From Pyrenula massariospora (Eukaryota; Ascomycota; Eurotiomycetes; Pyrenulales; Pyrenulaceae), in the NCBI GenBank assembly GCA_021030905.1, contig JAGFMI010000002.1, forward strand, positions 2,790,001 to 2,854,000: 64,000 bases of DNA, given 5' to 3'. Positions within the stretch are counted from its first letter, which is position 1, and every line of letters begins with the position of its first letter. The notes under the pieces are model-generated. The model was not told the origin of the DNA. It searched no databases and worked only from the letters and a program-made list of their open reading frames with translations. Position numbers and translations under genes: made by a program. Positions 22,128 through 32,800 of this stretch are shown one piece after another.

Positions 22128-23417
22128 ATGTCAAAACCGCGCCTCGTCATCATCGGCTCCGGCTGGGCCGGATTCTACATCGCCGACTACATCGACTACA
22201 GTAAATATGCGGTGACCATGATCTCGCCCCGCCGTACCAGCGCCTACACGCCCCTCCTCGCCTCGGCGGCGTGCGGGCTTTTCAACTTCTACCTGGCCGA
22301 GGAGAACGTCCGGGCCAAGGCCCGCAAGCTCCGCTTCATCAAGGCGAACGCCCTGGACGTCGACTTCACCACCCGCCGCGTGCGCTGCGCGCCGGCCTTT
22401 GACGAGGACCCGGAGCTCGAGAAGCACCACTTTGACGTCGAGTACGACCTGCTGGTGCTGGCGCCGGGGTGCATGCCCAACACGTTCGGGACCCCGGGGG
22501 TGACGGAGCACGCCATGTTCCTGAAGAACGTGTCGGACGCGATGGCGATGCGGAAGCTGCTGTTCGACCTGCTGGAGAAGGCGAGCTTGCCAGGGACCAG
22601 CGTGGCCCGGCAGAGGGAGCTGCTGCACGTGGCGATCGTGGGCGGCGGGCCGACGGGCATCGAGTTGACGGCGGAGCTGTACGACCTGGCGCACGAGGAG
22701 CTGGTGGACATGTATCCAGAGGTGGCGGAGAAGCTGCATATTAGTATCTATGATGTGGCGCCGAATATTCTGAGCGCGTATGATCGCGAGTTGCACGAGT
22801 ATGCGAATCAGCAGTTGTTGAAGAGGGATGTGCAGGTGGCGACGAATACGCATATTGAGAGTGTTGATGATGAGGCGTTGCATATCAAGGAATTGGGGAG
22901 GGTGCCGTATGGCATGTTGATCTGGGCGACGGGGAACCAACACGTGCCGTTGCTGGAGAAGCTGAAAGTGCGGACGACGGCCAAGGGACTCAAAAGGGTA
23001 ATGACGGATGATCATTTGAGAGTGTTCAAGAGCAGCGAGAATGATGAAATCTATGACAATGTGTTTGGCTTGGGTGACGCCGCCGATATGGATGGTCTGT
23101 CGTTACCCACAACGGCGGAGGTGGCGGTGCAAAAGGGCAAGTATCTCGTCGAGAAATTCAATTCCGCGGGCACGATCGAAGAAGCCAAAGACTCCAAAAA
23201 GTTTGAATATAAACAGAAGCAGCTCGTGACCTACATTGGCAATCGGGATGGAGTCATTGCTGGCAAGGAAGAGAAGGAGGGCTGGACGGGCCAGAGTGCC
23301 TGGCTTGCGTGGAGGAGTGGAAGCATTATGTGGACGAGGAGTTGGAGGAATAGGACTATGATTTTACTGACCTGGGCCATCAATGCCATTTTTGGAAAAG
23401 ACATTGCGAGGATGTAA
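22128..23417 (+). CDS. Type II NADH dehydrogenase-like flavoprotein
   Basis: Intronless, 429 aa. Two dinucleotide-binding motifs are clear: GSGWAG at residues 10-15 (FAD) and GGGPTG at 172-177 (NAD(P)H). The motif GLGDAAD near residue 318 is the C-terminal FAD contact of the pyridine-nucleotide-disulfide reductase class. TPLLASAACG near residue 40 and the SAWLAW/NAIFGKDIAR C-terminus, a probable amphipathic membrane anchor, match alternative NADH:ubiquinone oxidoreductases (NDE/NDI type). It is shorter than the roughly 500-570 aa mitochondrial forms: it starts directly at the FAD fold with no presequence and lacks an EF-hand insertion. So it may be extramitochondrial or AIF/AMID-like. Its first ~600 bp use almost only G/C-ending codons; the rest does not (see findings). 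Confidence 0.85.
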   Translation: MSKPRLVIIGSGWAGFYIADYIDYSKYAVTMISPRRTSAYTPLLASAACGLFNFYLAEENVRAKARKLRFIKANALDVDFTTRRVRCAPAFDEDPELEKHHFDVEYDLLVLAPGCMPNTFGTPGVTEHAMFLKNVSDAMAMRKLLFDLLEKASLPGTSVARQRELLHVAIVGGGPTGIELTAELYDLAHEELVDMYPEVAEKLHISIYDVAPNILSAYDRELHEYANQQLLKRDVQVATNTHIESVDDEALHIKELGRVPYGMLIWATGNQHVPLLEKLKVRTTAKGLKRVMTDDHLRVFKSSENDEIYDNVFGLGDAADMDGLSLPTTAEVAVQKGKYLVEKFNSAGTIEEAKDSKKFEYKQKQLVTYIGNRDGVIAGKEEKEGWTGQSAWLAWRSGSIMWTRSWRNRTMILLTWAINAIFGKDIARM

Positions 23418-23668
23418 GGGAAAAGGGATATAGATGTATATAGTACCGTGATACTCTTCTCATAAACAATTCCCTCGGCTCTGTATTGGTGGTCTCCAGA
23501 CCTCGATCTTTCGCGAGATTGTCAAAGCCTGCCTCGAACTGAGAAGGATGGTCAAGATGTGTTAGTTCCAAGCATCATCCACCCCAGCAATGGAGGACAC
23601 CCGACCGTAACAGCCTTTCCAATTCCATTGTTCACAACCCCGACGACAGCAGAGTCTCTTTGTTGAGC

Positions 23669-24169
23669 TTACTGCATAATCTCCCCCATGCTCGCGTCCT
23701 TGTACTGGGTACAGCCCTGCAATGGTGGCAGCCATGCCACTCGATCCTTGACAAAACTTTCCCACTCCGGCTCTGGAACCTTGCCGTAGAGTCCGAGTTT
23801 GAGAATCACCTTGCCTGGATACATTTCTGCCTCGGACTTGATGGGACTGTTTGACGCTTAAATTAGCACACGTCCAGCTTCTCTCTCGTGGCGTCAAGGT
23901 TGAAGGACCTACTTTCCGCACGTTCCGCAGAAGAATCTCGCGACTTGCTTCCCGCTCATCGTCGCGTAGTCCGGGTACATTTTCAGCGTCCCTTTGGTGT
24001 CTTTGAGATCGACCTTTTCTGCCTCAATGGTGAGATTGTGGCCGTAGAGACCGCCAGCTACATGGCGGCAGTTGTCACAGTGGCAGAGGTGGCCACGGCG
24101 CTGCGAGGAAAAGAGATTATCGTCATTGACCTTGACGTGGATGGATCCGCAAAGGCAGGAGCCTTCCAT
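23669..24169 (-). CDS. GFA/CENP-V-family zinc protein
   Basis: Two exons, 24169-23913 and 23846-23669 (minus strand), give 144 aa. The 66-bp intron has GTAGGT..CAG ends and splits the codon after CGTCG. Zinc-ligand cysteines of the glutathione-dependent formaldehyde-activating enzyme fold are all present: CLCG at residues 5-8, CHCDNC at 29-34 and CGTC at 81-84. The second exon supplies the usual closing strands (AEMYPGKVILKLGLYG) and a WLPP..YKDASMGEIM tail. Family members are small beta-tent zinc proteins, mostly of unknown substrate despite the formaldehyde-related name. It is convergent with the NDH-2-like gene, with 251 bp between stops. Confidence 0.88.
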
Positions 24170-24877
24170 TGTAAGAGATTGTGCCCCGGTTCGACGACGC
24201 TTTCAATGTTGTACGTTGAAGTCAAAAACGGTGGATCGCGAGGTGTTCAAATACGAATCGACCCAAACCAAGGAAATGAGATGTTGAAATTAGATTGGTT
24301 TACTTACTTGCTTTTCGTTTGATCCTCCGGATCGATATATGTGTAAAGCACGATGACGGCACTCCGCCCTTTGATAGGCATGGGATCGGTTCAAACACAC
24401 CTCATTGGGTTTTGAGAGCCGTGGGTCTCCAGTTAGAGTAGATAGTACAGTACAAGGTGGAGGTGGGGGGTATCTTAGTGGCTTGGTGAGATCATCCTTC
24501 TCGCACATCTGTAGATATTCTTAAGTAGATGGGCATCTTGCCCGTCGTTACCGAAAAGGGTTCTTTACACATCTCTGTTATAGCGTTAAGGCTTGTTAAA
24601 AGAATCAGTGACTTATACATTGAAACGACAGGAAATTGGTGAGAAATGGGTTGAAACTCCTTTTAAATAGAATCGATAACACGATAATTAAAAATGCGAG
24701 ACTTGCACGGATCCTTTGTTTTACAATAAGCGCCTTGAGAATCAGCGTACTGTTTTTAGACGGAAATTTTGGGCCCTACAAGTTTGTGTTGCAGGAAAAG
24801 TTTTTCTTGTACAGACAAAAGCGGTTTAAATCATCTCACGTTATATCCAAATGCAATGCTTGCCTTCCCGCCGTAAG
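24170..24877. other. AT-rich intergenic region
   Basis: About 700 bp between two minus-strand genes. The part at about 24500-24850 is clearly AT-richer than flanking genes and has no supported coding sequence. It should include the promoter of the GFA-family gene and the 3' region of the 967-aa gene. Confidence 0.45.
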
Positions 24878-27781
24878 TCACAGAAAGTCATCATGCATCA
24901 TGCTGAAGTCCGGCCCATTCCCCGTTGTCACTCCAGTCACATATTCGGAACTGTAACCCAACGCCGACTCCACACCAGCACCTAATGGTACATCCACAAA
25001 CCCATCCCACACTCCCAACATGATCCCAAACGCCTTAATGAACGGCCAAATTATTGCCCACAGCGGCCAGAACCAGGGCCGGATGAACCATCGCCAAAGC
25101 ATCGTCGGCAGGGCTCTGCCTGAAAACGGCTCGGGTTCTGGTGGCCGGTGGTAGAACGACGCATAGAGCGGTTTGCAGTAATAAGCACACGTGATCTTCT
25201 CGGCACAGTACCAACCACACCAGGCGAGCAAGGCATAGCCCAGAGGCGTCGGGCGCGGGATCCATTGATTGGATGTGCGGTCGCGTAGAAGGCGTGGAAG
25301 AGGGAAGGCCAGGTAGACCCTGCTCGCAGTATTGGTAGGGACCCAACCGGAATTGGATAGGCTGCCTCCAGGGCATCCACATGCCCGGCAAGGCCCCTTT
25401 CTCGGCGACAGCTCTTCGGTGTTCACGCTGCCGTCCGAGCGAGATACCTGATGCTCGAGCTTCGAGATTCCTTTGCGTGCGTCATGGATGTTGTTCCGTA
25501 GCCGATCTAACTTGCTCCCCAATCTTTCCAAGAGCTCACCCTCTGTGCCCAATGAAACTGCCTTCTCCGGCGCCTTCGTCTCTAGTTGGGCCCCCATACG
25601 AATCAACGTGGTCATCTCAGTCGCATCGAGGGTGAGGAGATCCTCGAGCGAGTCCAGCGTCGCATCGCCAACATTGAGGGTATTATTCCTCTCTGGGCTC
25701 TCGGCACGGGTGCGTTTCGCCCTTTCCACGAGACCGCCCAACGCGCTACGAGGAATGTCGAGAGCTTTGCGTTGTGTAGATATGGCGTTTACCGCTTCAG
25801 AATCAGAATGCGAGTGGGCCATAGCATCACCAGAGCCGTGGAGGGCTGTAGGAACAGCATCACTTCCAAGACCTTCATCCAGTTCGGCAATTGGACTCTG
25901 CATTGGCATGGAGGAGGGTCGTTTCTTTGTTGGCAGTGGCGTGTCAGCCCAGCCACCGGTGACGTGAGGCGTCCTAAGGTACTTTGGCAACATCCCTTGC
26001 TTCTGGGTCTTGATCGTGTCGGGGAGGATCGTATCCGTCCACGCCCCCGGCGCAGCAGGAGTCTTTGCAACTGGGTCGCGTGTCTGACGTGGCGTTGGCT
26101 CGAGGTGAGGCGGCTCACCGTTAGGTACATTCGTATTATTGTCTCTGGCCACAAAGGACCAGTCCTCGGACGGAGAGCCGGGGCGCGGACTGTTGCTAAA
26201 GGCCCTGGCGAGCCTCCTCAGACTGTCGTGCGAGTCCTCCTGCTGCGACATCGGACGTCGATTTTCCTTGCCCGAGTCGTCCGATATGGCGCCATTTGGC
26301 CAACCTTGGTTTTGAGTCAAGGTTGAAGGCGCATTGCCGTCGCTCTCATCCATTGCTTCCGCTCTCTCTTCAGCGCGACGTACGTCTTTGATGACAGGTT
26401 GGTCAGCCCCGACACTCGCGGATCGTGGCTTCCGCAAGTACTCTTGAGACTCTCGTTCTCGGAGCTGCTCGATGCGACTTGTGGCTACCGCTCTCTTTTC
26501 CAGGCTCTCAATCTCCCGATCTCGTATCTCATCGAGGACCGTATTGCGTTGTCTCACTGGAGGGCTTTGGGAGACGGGGAGAGACTTCTCCGTAAAGTCG
26601 TTCATCTCCCATTGCCGGATCCGGTCGAGCGAGGTTTGGGGGCGGATCGATGCAGGTATTTCGTCTTTGGAGGATGGAACCTGAGCGGGAGAGCTCCCCT
26701 CGACCGAGGGTAGCGGAACGCCTGCCGCTGCCGCCGTCCAGTCAATTTGCGAGGTGTCATGGTTCTCTTGAGTTTTTGTGCTCCCATTCGGCGAATAGAT
26801 CCTCTTCAACCAATCCTTCTGTGGCTTTGCCTTGGAGCCCCAAGTCCTGGGAACGTTGAGCGGCGCGTCCAGACGTCCGCTACTTACGCTACCGGCGGAA
26901 GAGCCGTTGGTGGCTCCTCCGCCTTCAGTTGCACCCCTTCCGTGCAGATTCTCTTCCGTTAGAGGTTCCCGTGATTGAACGTGCCTAAACATGGGACTGT
27001 CCTTCTGGAGGGCCCTCTCTAGCCTGGCCCGATCCCTTGCCCTATCCATGGCGTGGGGGGTTAGTTTCGCGGCCAAACCTTGGTCGGTCATATTCTCCAG
27101 GAAGCTCATCCCGGACGCTCGAGTCACTCCCGTGTCTCCTTCCTGCAGATTCTCTTTGTCTTCCGCTTCTTGAATACGATCGATCACCGAGCGGGGTCGA
27201 GGTGAATTGCGTCTTGAATTGCGGAGGGACACCGGGGATGATCTTCGCAGCCGGTCCAGACGCGCCTGGTCTCGAGAGTATCGCGGTGCACCGTCACTAG
27301 CGTCCTCGTCTGAGATCGCACCCTCTTGCGCGGCCAGGTTCTCCTCGTCGGCGATCCTTTGGTAGACATCTTCAAGACCCTTGGGCGGGCTCGAGTAATC
27401 AGGACTCGCCAAACTATCTCCGGTGGCCGGCCGCGGCGGGCTCGGAGTGGCACCTCGATGTTTCTGCTGCAACGGTGCAGAACTTCTTCGACCGGCTTGG
27501 GAAGGAGGGGCTCTGGTGGTATGATGCGCAGAAGATGAGTCTCCATTTTTGGGCCGCGCCGAAGCGCTGTGATCCCACGCCGCTTTCAATGTTTTGGTGT
27601 TGCCTATCGCGCGTCGAGGTCGGGCCGTTGAAGCTGCCCGGGCGGTCGTTGGGCTTGGTTTGGGGATATTCGACGCGTCAGAGTCCAAAGCGCTATCAGC
27701 ATAGACGTCTTCATGTGGGAGGGCCGTTCGTAGAGACAATGGATGTTGTCGGGGGTTCGCCGTGGTGGTCTTGGGTGCCAT
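24878..27781 (-). CDS. Large disordered protein with C-terminal membrane segments
   Basis: Single exon, 967 aa. The first ~720 residues are hydrophilic, Ser/Pro/Arg-rich and mostly disordered. They contain three copies of a short motif of the form hydrophobic-Asp-x-Ile-(Arg/Gln)-x-x-(Glu) (VIDRIQEAEDKEN, SLDRIRQWEMNDF, VLDEIRDREIESL), the last inside a coiled-coil-like stretch. A conserved-looking block near residue 600 reads LPKYLRTPHVTGGWADTPLP. After another helical region (ELLERLGSKLDRLRNNIHDARKGISKLEHQV) comes a Cys-rich turn and two or more hydrophobic segments near the C-terminus (ALLAWCGWYCAEKIT; MLWRWFIRPWFWPLWAIIWPF). This suggests a tail-anchored protein of the ER or nuclear envelope facing the cytosol or nucleoplasm. 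I do not recognise the family; a nuclear-envelope or spindle-pole role is a guess. Confidence 0.75.
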   Translation of the reverse strand: MAPKTTTANPRQHPLSLRTALPHEDVYADSALDSDASNIPKPSPTTARAASTARPRRAIGNTKTLKAAWDHSASARPKNGDSSSAHHTTRAPPSQAGRRSSAPLQQKHRGATPSPPRPATGDSLASPDYSSPPKGLEDVYQRIADEENLAAQEGAISDEDASDGAPRYSRDQARLDRLRRSSPVSLRNSRRNSPRPRSVIDRIQEAEDKENLQEGDTGVTRASGMSFLENMTDQGLAAKLTPHAMDRARDRARLERALQKDSPMFRHVQSREPLTEENLHGRGATEGGGATNGSSAGSVSSGRLDAPLNVPRTWGSKAKPQKDWLKRIYSPNGSTKTQENHDTSQIDWTAAAAGVPLPSVEGSSPAQVPSSKDEIPASIRPQTSLDRIRQWEMNDFTEKSLPVSQSPPVRQRNTVLDEIRDREIESLEKRAVATSRIEQLRERESQEYLRKPRSASVGADQPVIKDVRRAEERAEAMDESDGNAPSTLTQNQGWPNGAISDDSGKENRRPMSQQEDSHDSLRRLARAFSNSPRPGSPSEDWSFVARDNNTNVPNGEPPHLEPTPRQTRDPVAKTPAAPGAWTDTILPDTIKTQKQGMLPKYLRTPHVTGGWADTPLPTKKRPSSMPMQSPIAELDEGLGSDAVPTALHGSGDAMAHSHSDSEAVNAISTQRKALDIPRSALGGLVERAKRTRAESPERNNTLNVGDATLDSLEDLLTLDATEMTTLIRMGAQLETKAPEKAVSLGTEGELLERLGSKLDRLRNNIHDARKGISKLEHQVSRSDGSVNTEELSPRKGPCRACGCPGGSLSNSGWVPTNTASRVYLAFPLPRLLRDRTSNQWIPRPTPLGYALLAWCGWYCAEKITCAYYCKPLYASFYHRPPEPEPFSGRALPTMLWRWFIRPWFWPLWAIIWPFIKAFGIMLGVWDGFVDVPLGAGVESALGYSSEYVTGVTTGNGPDFSMMHDDFL

Positions 27782-28096
27782 GTGGGCTTAGTGCGCCGTG
27801 CAGCGCGTCCGTCACATCTTGGTAGAACCTTTAACCAATTCCTTCATCTCGTGAGCGCAAATGGCTTGGCCAGGGTAATCGTGTAATAGAGCAAATCAAG
27901 GCGGTCTTTATAGATAAATTATCGAGGAGGTAGCGGAGGCGTGCCGGCCTTGTCTACTCCGCGACTGTTTGCCTCAGACTCTGGTATCGGGGGGAAGGTT
28001 TGCCGACCGCATCTTCAGTCTTGGCGCTTGAGCGGAAACCACGGCAAGAGAAATCCCCAGTGAGGTGCTCAGAAACAGTATGGTCTTCACAGTTTG
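27782..28096. promoter_or_regulatory. Divergent promoter
   Basis: 315 bp between the start codons of the 967-aa gene (-) and the 353-aa gene (+), so both promoters are compressed here. A TATAGATAAATTAT stretch lies at about 27909-27922. No specific factor site is claimed. Confidence 0.45.
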
Positions 28097-29158
28097 ATGG
28101 CTCGCCAAAGAAAGCCAAAAGCCACGATTCCTCCGGCACCCACAAACGCACCGACAGAAGCGAACGGCAAGATCGAAGTCTCAGACCCCTTTGAAGCTGT
28201 CCCGAGTGCCTATCGTCCCATGTTAGATGCGCTAGACAGAAGTAGGGTGTATGTCTTCCATGTCGACTCAACGCCGGCGGACCTCAAGCGTCGCGTGTTC
28301 ATGGTCCCAGTGTGGATGAATGCATTCTTTATAGTGCTTTTAATTGTCCGATTTTTCTACGCGGTGCCTTTCTACTTACGATTCCTCGTCACCTACTTTG
28401 GATATGGGAAGGATCCTTGGATTGATGCCAATGCACTTCCCTGGTCGGATTTCTTGTCCTTAGTTGCCTATCGTATCGCGGTGGTCGTCTTCGATATTTT
28501 CCTGTCAACCAAGGTCCTAAGCTGGCCGGTGGCGTTCTGTTTTGCAGCACCTGCGAGCCCGGTGAATTGGAGATGGGCAATTGGGTTTCAAGACAAGGAG
28601 ATCATCGCTCGCCGGAGCCGATCTTTCCACCGCGACCTGAATGCCGCTTGGACAACGGACGATCTGTTATCTGTCAAAATCTATGGAACCGATGCCGTGA
28701 ATACGGAGACCGTCTCCAAGACCGGCTATACTCTGATCGCTGAAACGCGTTGGGAGCTAGACTTTGCCGCCATGATTAAGGCCCAGGAGCTGGTGCGATC
28801 GAGAGCGTTGGCCCCGTCGGCCTTTCACCGCTTTGTTTTGGCGTTCAGATCGGGGATGTGGCACGCCTGGCAGCTTGAGAACGGGAGAGAAGAGCCAGTC
28901 AGTAGGGAGGAGGATGCGGCAGGGAAGCTAAAGAAGCTTCTGCAGATGCAGGGAAAGCAAGGGGTCTTCTACCGCTATATCGAACTCATACAGTACGAGA
29001 CTTTGTCACCTGGCGCAGGGACGGACATCTGGAAGGAACGACTCATGAAACAGCTCGATGAAATGTTTGCCAAGGCCGGCTTAAATCTGGAGACCGTCAT
29101 GGACGAGATGGGTGGCGTTGATAAAATGCCGGGTCTAGAGAAGGAAAGCAAACAGTGA
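28097..29158 (+). CDS. Fungal membrane protein with two N-proximal helices
   Basis: Single exon, 353 aa from the ATG at 28097. A Pro/Ala-rich head of about 40 residues precedes two long hydrophobic segments (about 72-100, VPVWMNAFFIVLLIVRFFYAV; about 115-148, DFLSLVAYRIAVVVFDIF). The remaining ~200 residues are soluble and mixed alpha/beta, with many Trp and Arg (WRWAIGFQDKEIIARRSRSF, WELDFAAMIKAQELV, FHRFVLAFRSGMWHAWQLE). The look is of a widely conserved fungal family of unknown function, probably an ER or other endomembrane protein with a cytosolic C-terminal domain. No catalytic motif recognised. Confidence 0.75.
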   Translation: MARQRKPKATIPPAPTNAPTEANGKIEVSDPFEAVPSAYRPMLDALDRSRVYVFHVDSTPADLKRRVFMVPVWMNAFFIVLLIVRFFYAVPFYLRFLVTYFGYGKDPWIDANALPWSDFLSLVAYRIAVVVFDIFLSTKVLSWPVAFCFAAPASPVNWRWAIGFQDKEIIARRSRSFHRDLNAAWTTDDLLSVKIYGTDAVNTETVSKTGYTLIAETRWELDFAAMIKAQELVRSRALAPSAFHRFVLAFRSGMWHAWQLENGREEPVSREEDAAGKLKKLLQMQGKQGVFYRYIELIQYETLSPGAGTDIWKERLMKQLDEMFAKAGLNLETVMDEMGGVDKMPGLEKESKQ

Positions 29159-29848
29159 ACGCTTCCGTCTTTACAATAGGATGGCACACTAGAATCTCCA
29201 ACATTGTCGTCGAGACTGAAAATTCAAGCGGCTTTCTTTAAATGGCGTCAGCGCTTGGTCGATTGTGCCAGCTCCCTCAAACGCCCATCGATCAGCAAGT
29301 AGCTGGTGTAGAAGCAGGGGTTCGTCTTCTCCTAATGAATTCTAGGGGTGTAGATCGCGATGCCGTTCAAATGCTCCATTGAGAATATGGTGCTGATCGG
29401 CGAAAGCAATGTGCGCAATGATATGATATTAGATATTCTCGCAGCTAAAGTCGCTATTCATATGATTTCTATTCCGGGGTATCATGCCGTGGGTCCCATG
29501 CAAAGACTCCAAATGCACCTATGTCCATCGCATGCCTTCCCATGACCGAGTCCTGAGTAATGCTTAAACTATGAGGATGAGTCAAATCCAACACCAGCTG
29601 CTATGCTAAAAAAAATTGAGAACGTAAAAGTAAATATCACTTTCGCGAATCTTCAAATCGATAATCCACACTCCAGAGACGGCTCCAGCCTCCCTTCTTC
29701 TTCTCCGGACTTGCCACCCTTTTGCTCGGCGACGAATTTTTCGGGTTGATTATGGTGGAATGTGGCCTTCCTGAGTCCCTGAGGCGTTTTGAAGGGTCAC
29801 CTCCAACGTCTTCTTCCGCATCCTATGCTCGAGTTAGCCACCACGAGA
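29159..29848. other. Convergent intergenic region
   Basis: 690 bp between the stop codons of the 353-aa gene (+) and ATG11 (-). No gene supported; AT-rich around 29560-29660. Confidence 0.5.
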
Positions 29849-32800
29849 TCAAGGTCCAAACCACAGGCCTTTGCGAACCTCTTCGAAGATCGGGTCGTCC
29901 TCTCGCACTGCCTGGTCATCGCCTTTCACAACTTCAGAGACCGCAGACACCATGGGACCCGGCTGGGCCGACGACGACGTGGGACGGGAGGAATCCTGCA
30001 TAGCATCTCGGGCCGACTGCACTTGCCCTGCGGACAGCGTCGGTAGATGGCCTTTTTTCGAGGCCGAGCTGCTCCGTCGACTATCGAGGCTCTTGCTAAG
30101 GTTTTTGGTGGCCACAGCCGCGCTGCCCCCTCCGCCGCTGTCTCGAGCACGCTTCGGATCGCTCGGCGTCAAACGGACACTACCCGTGGCGTCGACCTTG
30201 GATGAAGCAACCGTGCTCTTGCCCATGCCCGGTGTGCTCGGAGCACCCGGCTTCTCCTCCAAGGCATCGATCATGTACCACCGGAGGCCGTCCGAGAGTT
30301 CAAAGGGATTGTCGTCGTCGACGGAACGTGTCGAGCCGGCCTCGCTGGTCTCGTTGACCTCAACGGAGCCGCGATCGAGGTTGCTCGCATTGTTGGTCAT
30401 AGACCTCGACAGGTCGACGACGCGTTCTTCGACTCTGCTGATGCGGGCGAGAAGCCAGTCGCGGGACTGTAGCTTGTGGCTATCTTGCTCTCGGAGGAAA
30501 TAGTGGGGTGCCCCGACGTTGAATGCGGCCCACGGTCGGGTTGCCTGGTTGCGGGTGGGGAGGAAGAGCGCGAGATCGCCGTCTTTGAACGATCGATAGG
30601 CAATCTTCTCGTGCGCCTCGGCTTGCGCTCGGTGAGACTTTTCACGATATGCCCTGCTGTCGCGTTGGAATTTCTTGGCCAAGGTTTCGACGTCTTTGTA
30701 CCGCTTGGTCACCAGCTCCGCGGCATTTTCAAGATCCAGACGGGATACCGTGGCCATGAAAGAGTCGAACTTGGCATTTTCTTGCTCAGCATCTGGCACC
30801 GTCCAAAAAAGATGGTCGAGCTCGGACATTGAATAGTGTTGCGGAGGAGAGGCCCCGGAGAGCGTGCGGATCATCGGGATGGAGGCATCGGCCGTGGAGG
30901 CTCCTAGGGTGGTGCTGGCCGAGACCTTGGACGCCCTCTGGATCCGGAGCCCGTCATTCTCGGGGACGATGACGAAGCCCATGTGCTCGAGGAGGCGCAC
31001 AAAAAGATCGTTCTGAAGCGACAGCCGTTGTGAGAGCAGCTTGGCCTTTTCGCCCCGCGCAGCACAGTGGCCGCTAATCTGTCGCTCCTTTTCCTCAAGG
31101 TTCATGACCTTTTCTCTCCAGATGGAAATCTCCTGCTCGAAACTCTCGGCATGAGAATTGGCGATGGCGAGCTTCTCGGACAGATCGGCTGCTCGCTTTT
31201 CTTCCTCACCAACGCGTTCTCGGAGGGCATCGGAGCCAGTCTCGCCGGCGGCAAATTTCGATCGGAGCTTCTCCAGTTCCGCCTGCTCGTCGGCCAGCTC
31301 TGAGCGCAATGTCATTAGCTGACTTCGTTCTTGGGCGACGGTGTCTTTCAATGAAAGAATCTCCTCCTCTCGCGTACCGCTGACGGTTTGTAGACGACGA
31401 ATTTCTTCCTCGCCGTGGGACAGCTTTTCCTCTAGTGACTTCGTTTCCGCGTTGGCTCGATTGGCGGCATCATCCGAGCTGCGAGCATGGATGGCCAGGC
31501 CTTCAGCAAGTATTTCGATCGCTCGGACGAGTTTGCCAAAGTCCGCCGGAGGGGAGCCCTCGGGCGAGAGCAAAGCGTGGGCACCTTCGAGGGCGCTGCG
31601 GTGCTCAACATGGGCCGTCTCCTTCTCGCGCATGTGCTTAGCAAGATTCGCGTTCTCGGACTGGAGCGCCGCCTGCTCGGCTTTTTGCTGCGAGAGTTGC
31701 TGCTCTAGATTTTCGGCTCGCTCTCGCAGCTTCAAAAAGTCGTTGCGGATGAAATCAACCTCGCCCTCGGCCTGCGACTTTTGATCTTCGAGGCTTCGGC
31801 GCAGCTGCGACACTTCGTTCTGGAGGCCCTGTATAGCCCGATCCGAGGTGAGCTTTTCGTGGTCGCGGCTGCCCAAGAGGCGGTCGATCTCCTCTTCGGC
31901 TTCTTCGAGTCGAATCTTGAGCTTGTGGCTTTCATCTTCAAGCAACTGCCGCTCTTCTTCAAACTCGGACTGCAGGGATTCGAGATTGGCCAGGAGATCC
32001 TTCTTCGTAGACACGGCTTCTTCCATCCGATCGCGAGCATCCGAGCTGGACCGGCGTTCGGCGTGCGCCTCCCGCTGGAGACGGGCGGTGGTCTCCCGTT
32101 CCGTGACTAGGTCCGCTTCGAGAGAGACGATGCGCTGCACCAAGTGCTTCTCCTCCAGATTCTGGTTCGAGGACAGGCGACGGGACGAGACCGAGGATCT
32201 GCGAGAGGCCATGTCCGGGCGTGCCGGAGAGAAACCCAGGGGGGACGAGGCCGCACGCTCCAGCTCACCGGCGTGGATGGCAAAGTTGCCGCTGACGGGT
32301 CGGCTCATTGAGCCTTGACGGTGCATCAGATCTTCGAGCTTGCGCACCCGGCTCTCCGAGGATTTGAGCTTCTCTTCGAGACGGACTTTGTCATCTCGAA
32401 GGGCACGTGTGGCCTCATCTTCACTGCGGAGCATCGAACTCCGGTTCATGCCGACGTCAAAGACACTGCCGTTCTTGAACGCCTTTGGCCGGCGCCTCTG
32501 TTTCGGAGCGGTATCTAGGTCTTTAACCATCTTGTCCAGCTCAGCAGCCTCGGTAATCCCCTGCTCTTGCAGCAGCTTCACGTACTGAGCAACGTCTTGT
32601 CTCGAGATGATTGGCCATCGCTCATCAATGTTCTGTAGGCCGACGTGGATGTTGGCTGCCTGCAGGAGCTGGTCATCTCGTACAAAGCCGGCCATCGACT
32701 TTGCCCACTTCTTCCGCCGCTTCTCTTCCTCATCCTTGTGAATGGTCAGATCCTCCGCCAGAGCACTGGACTCGACCACGAGCTTCTCGTCCCACTCATG

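Noticed and set aside
22131-23015. 294-codon open frame antisense to the NADH dehydrogenase-like gene
   Set aside because: It is His/Arg-rich and mirrors the G/C-ending codons of the sense gene; the sense frame has clear FAD and NAD motifs.
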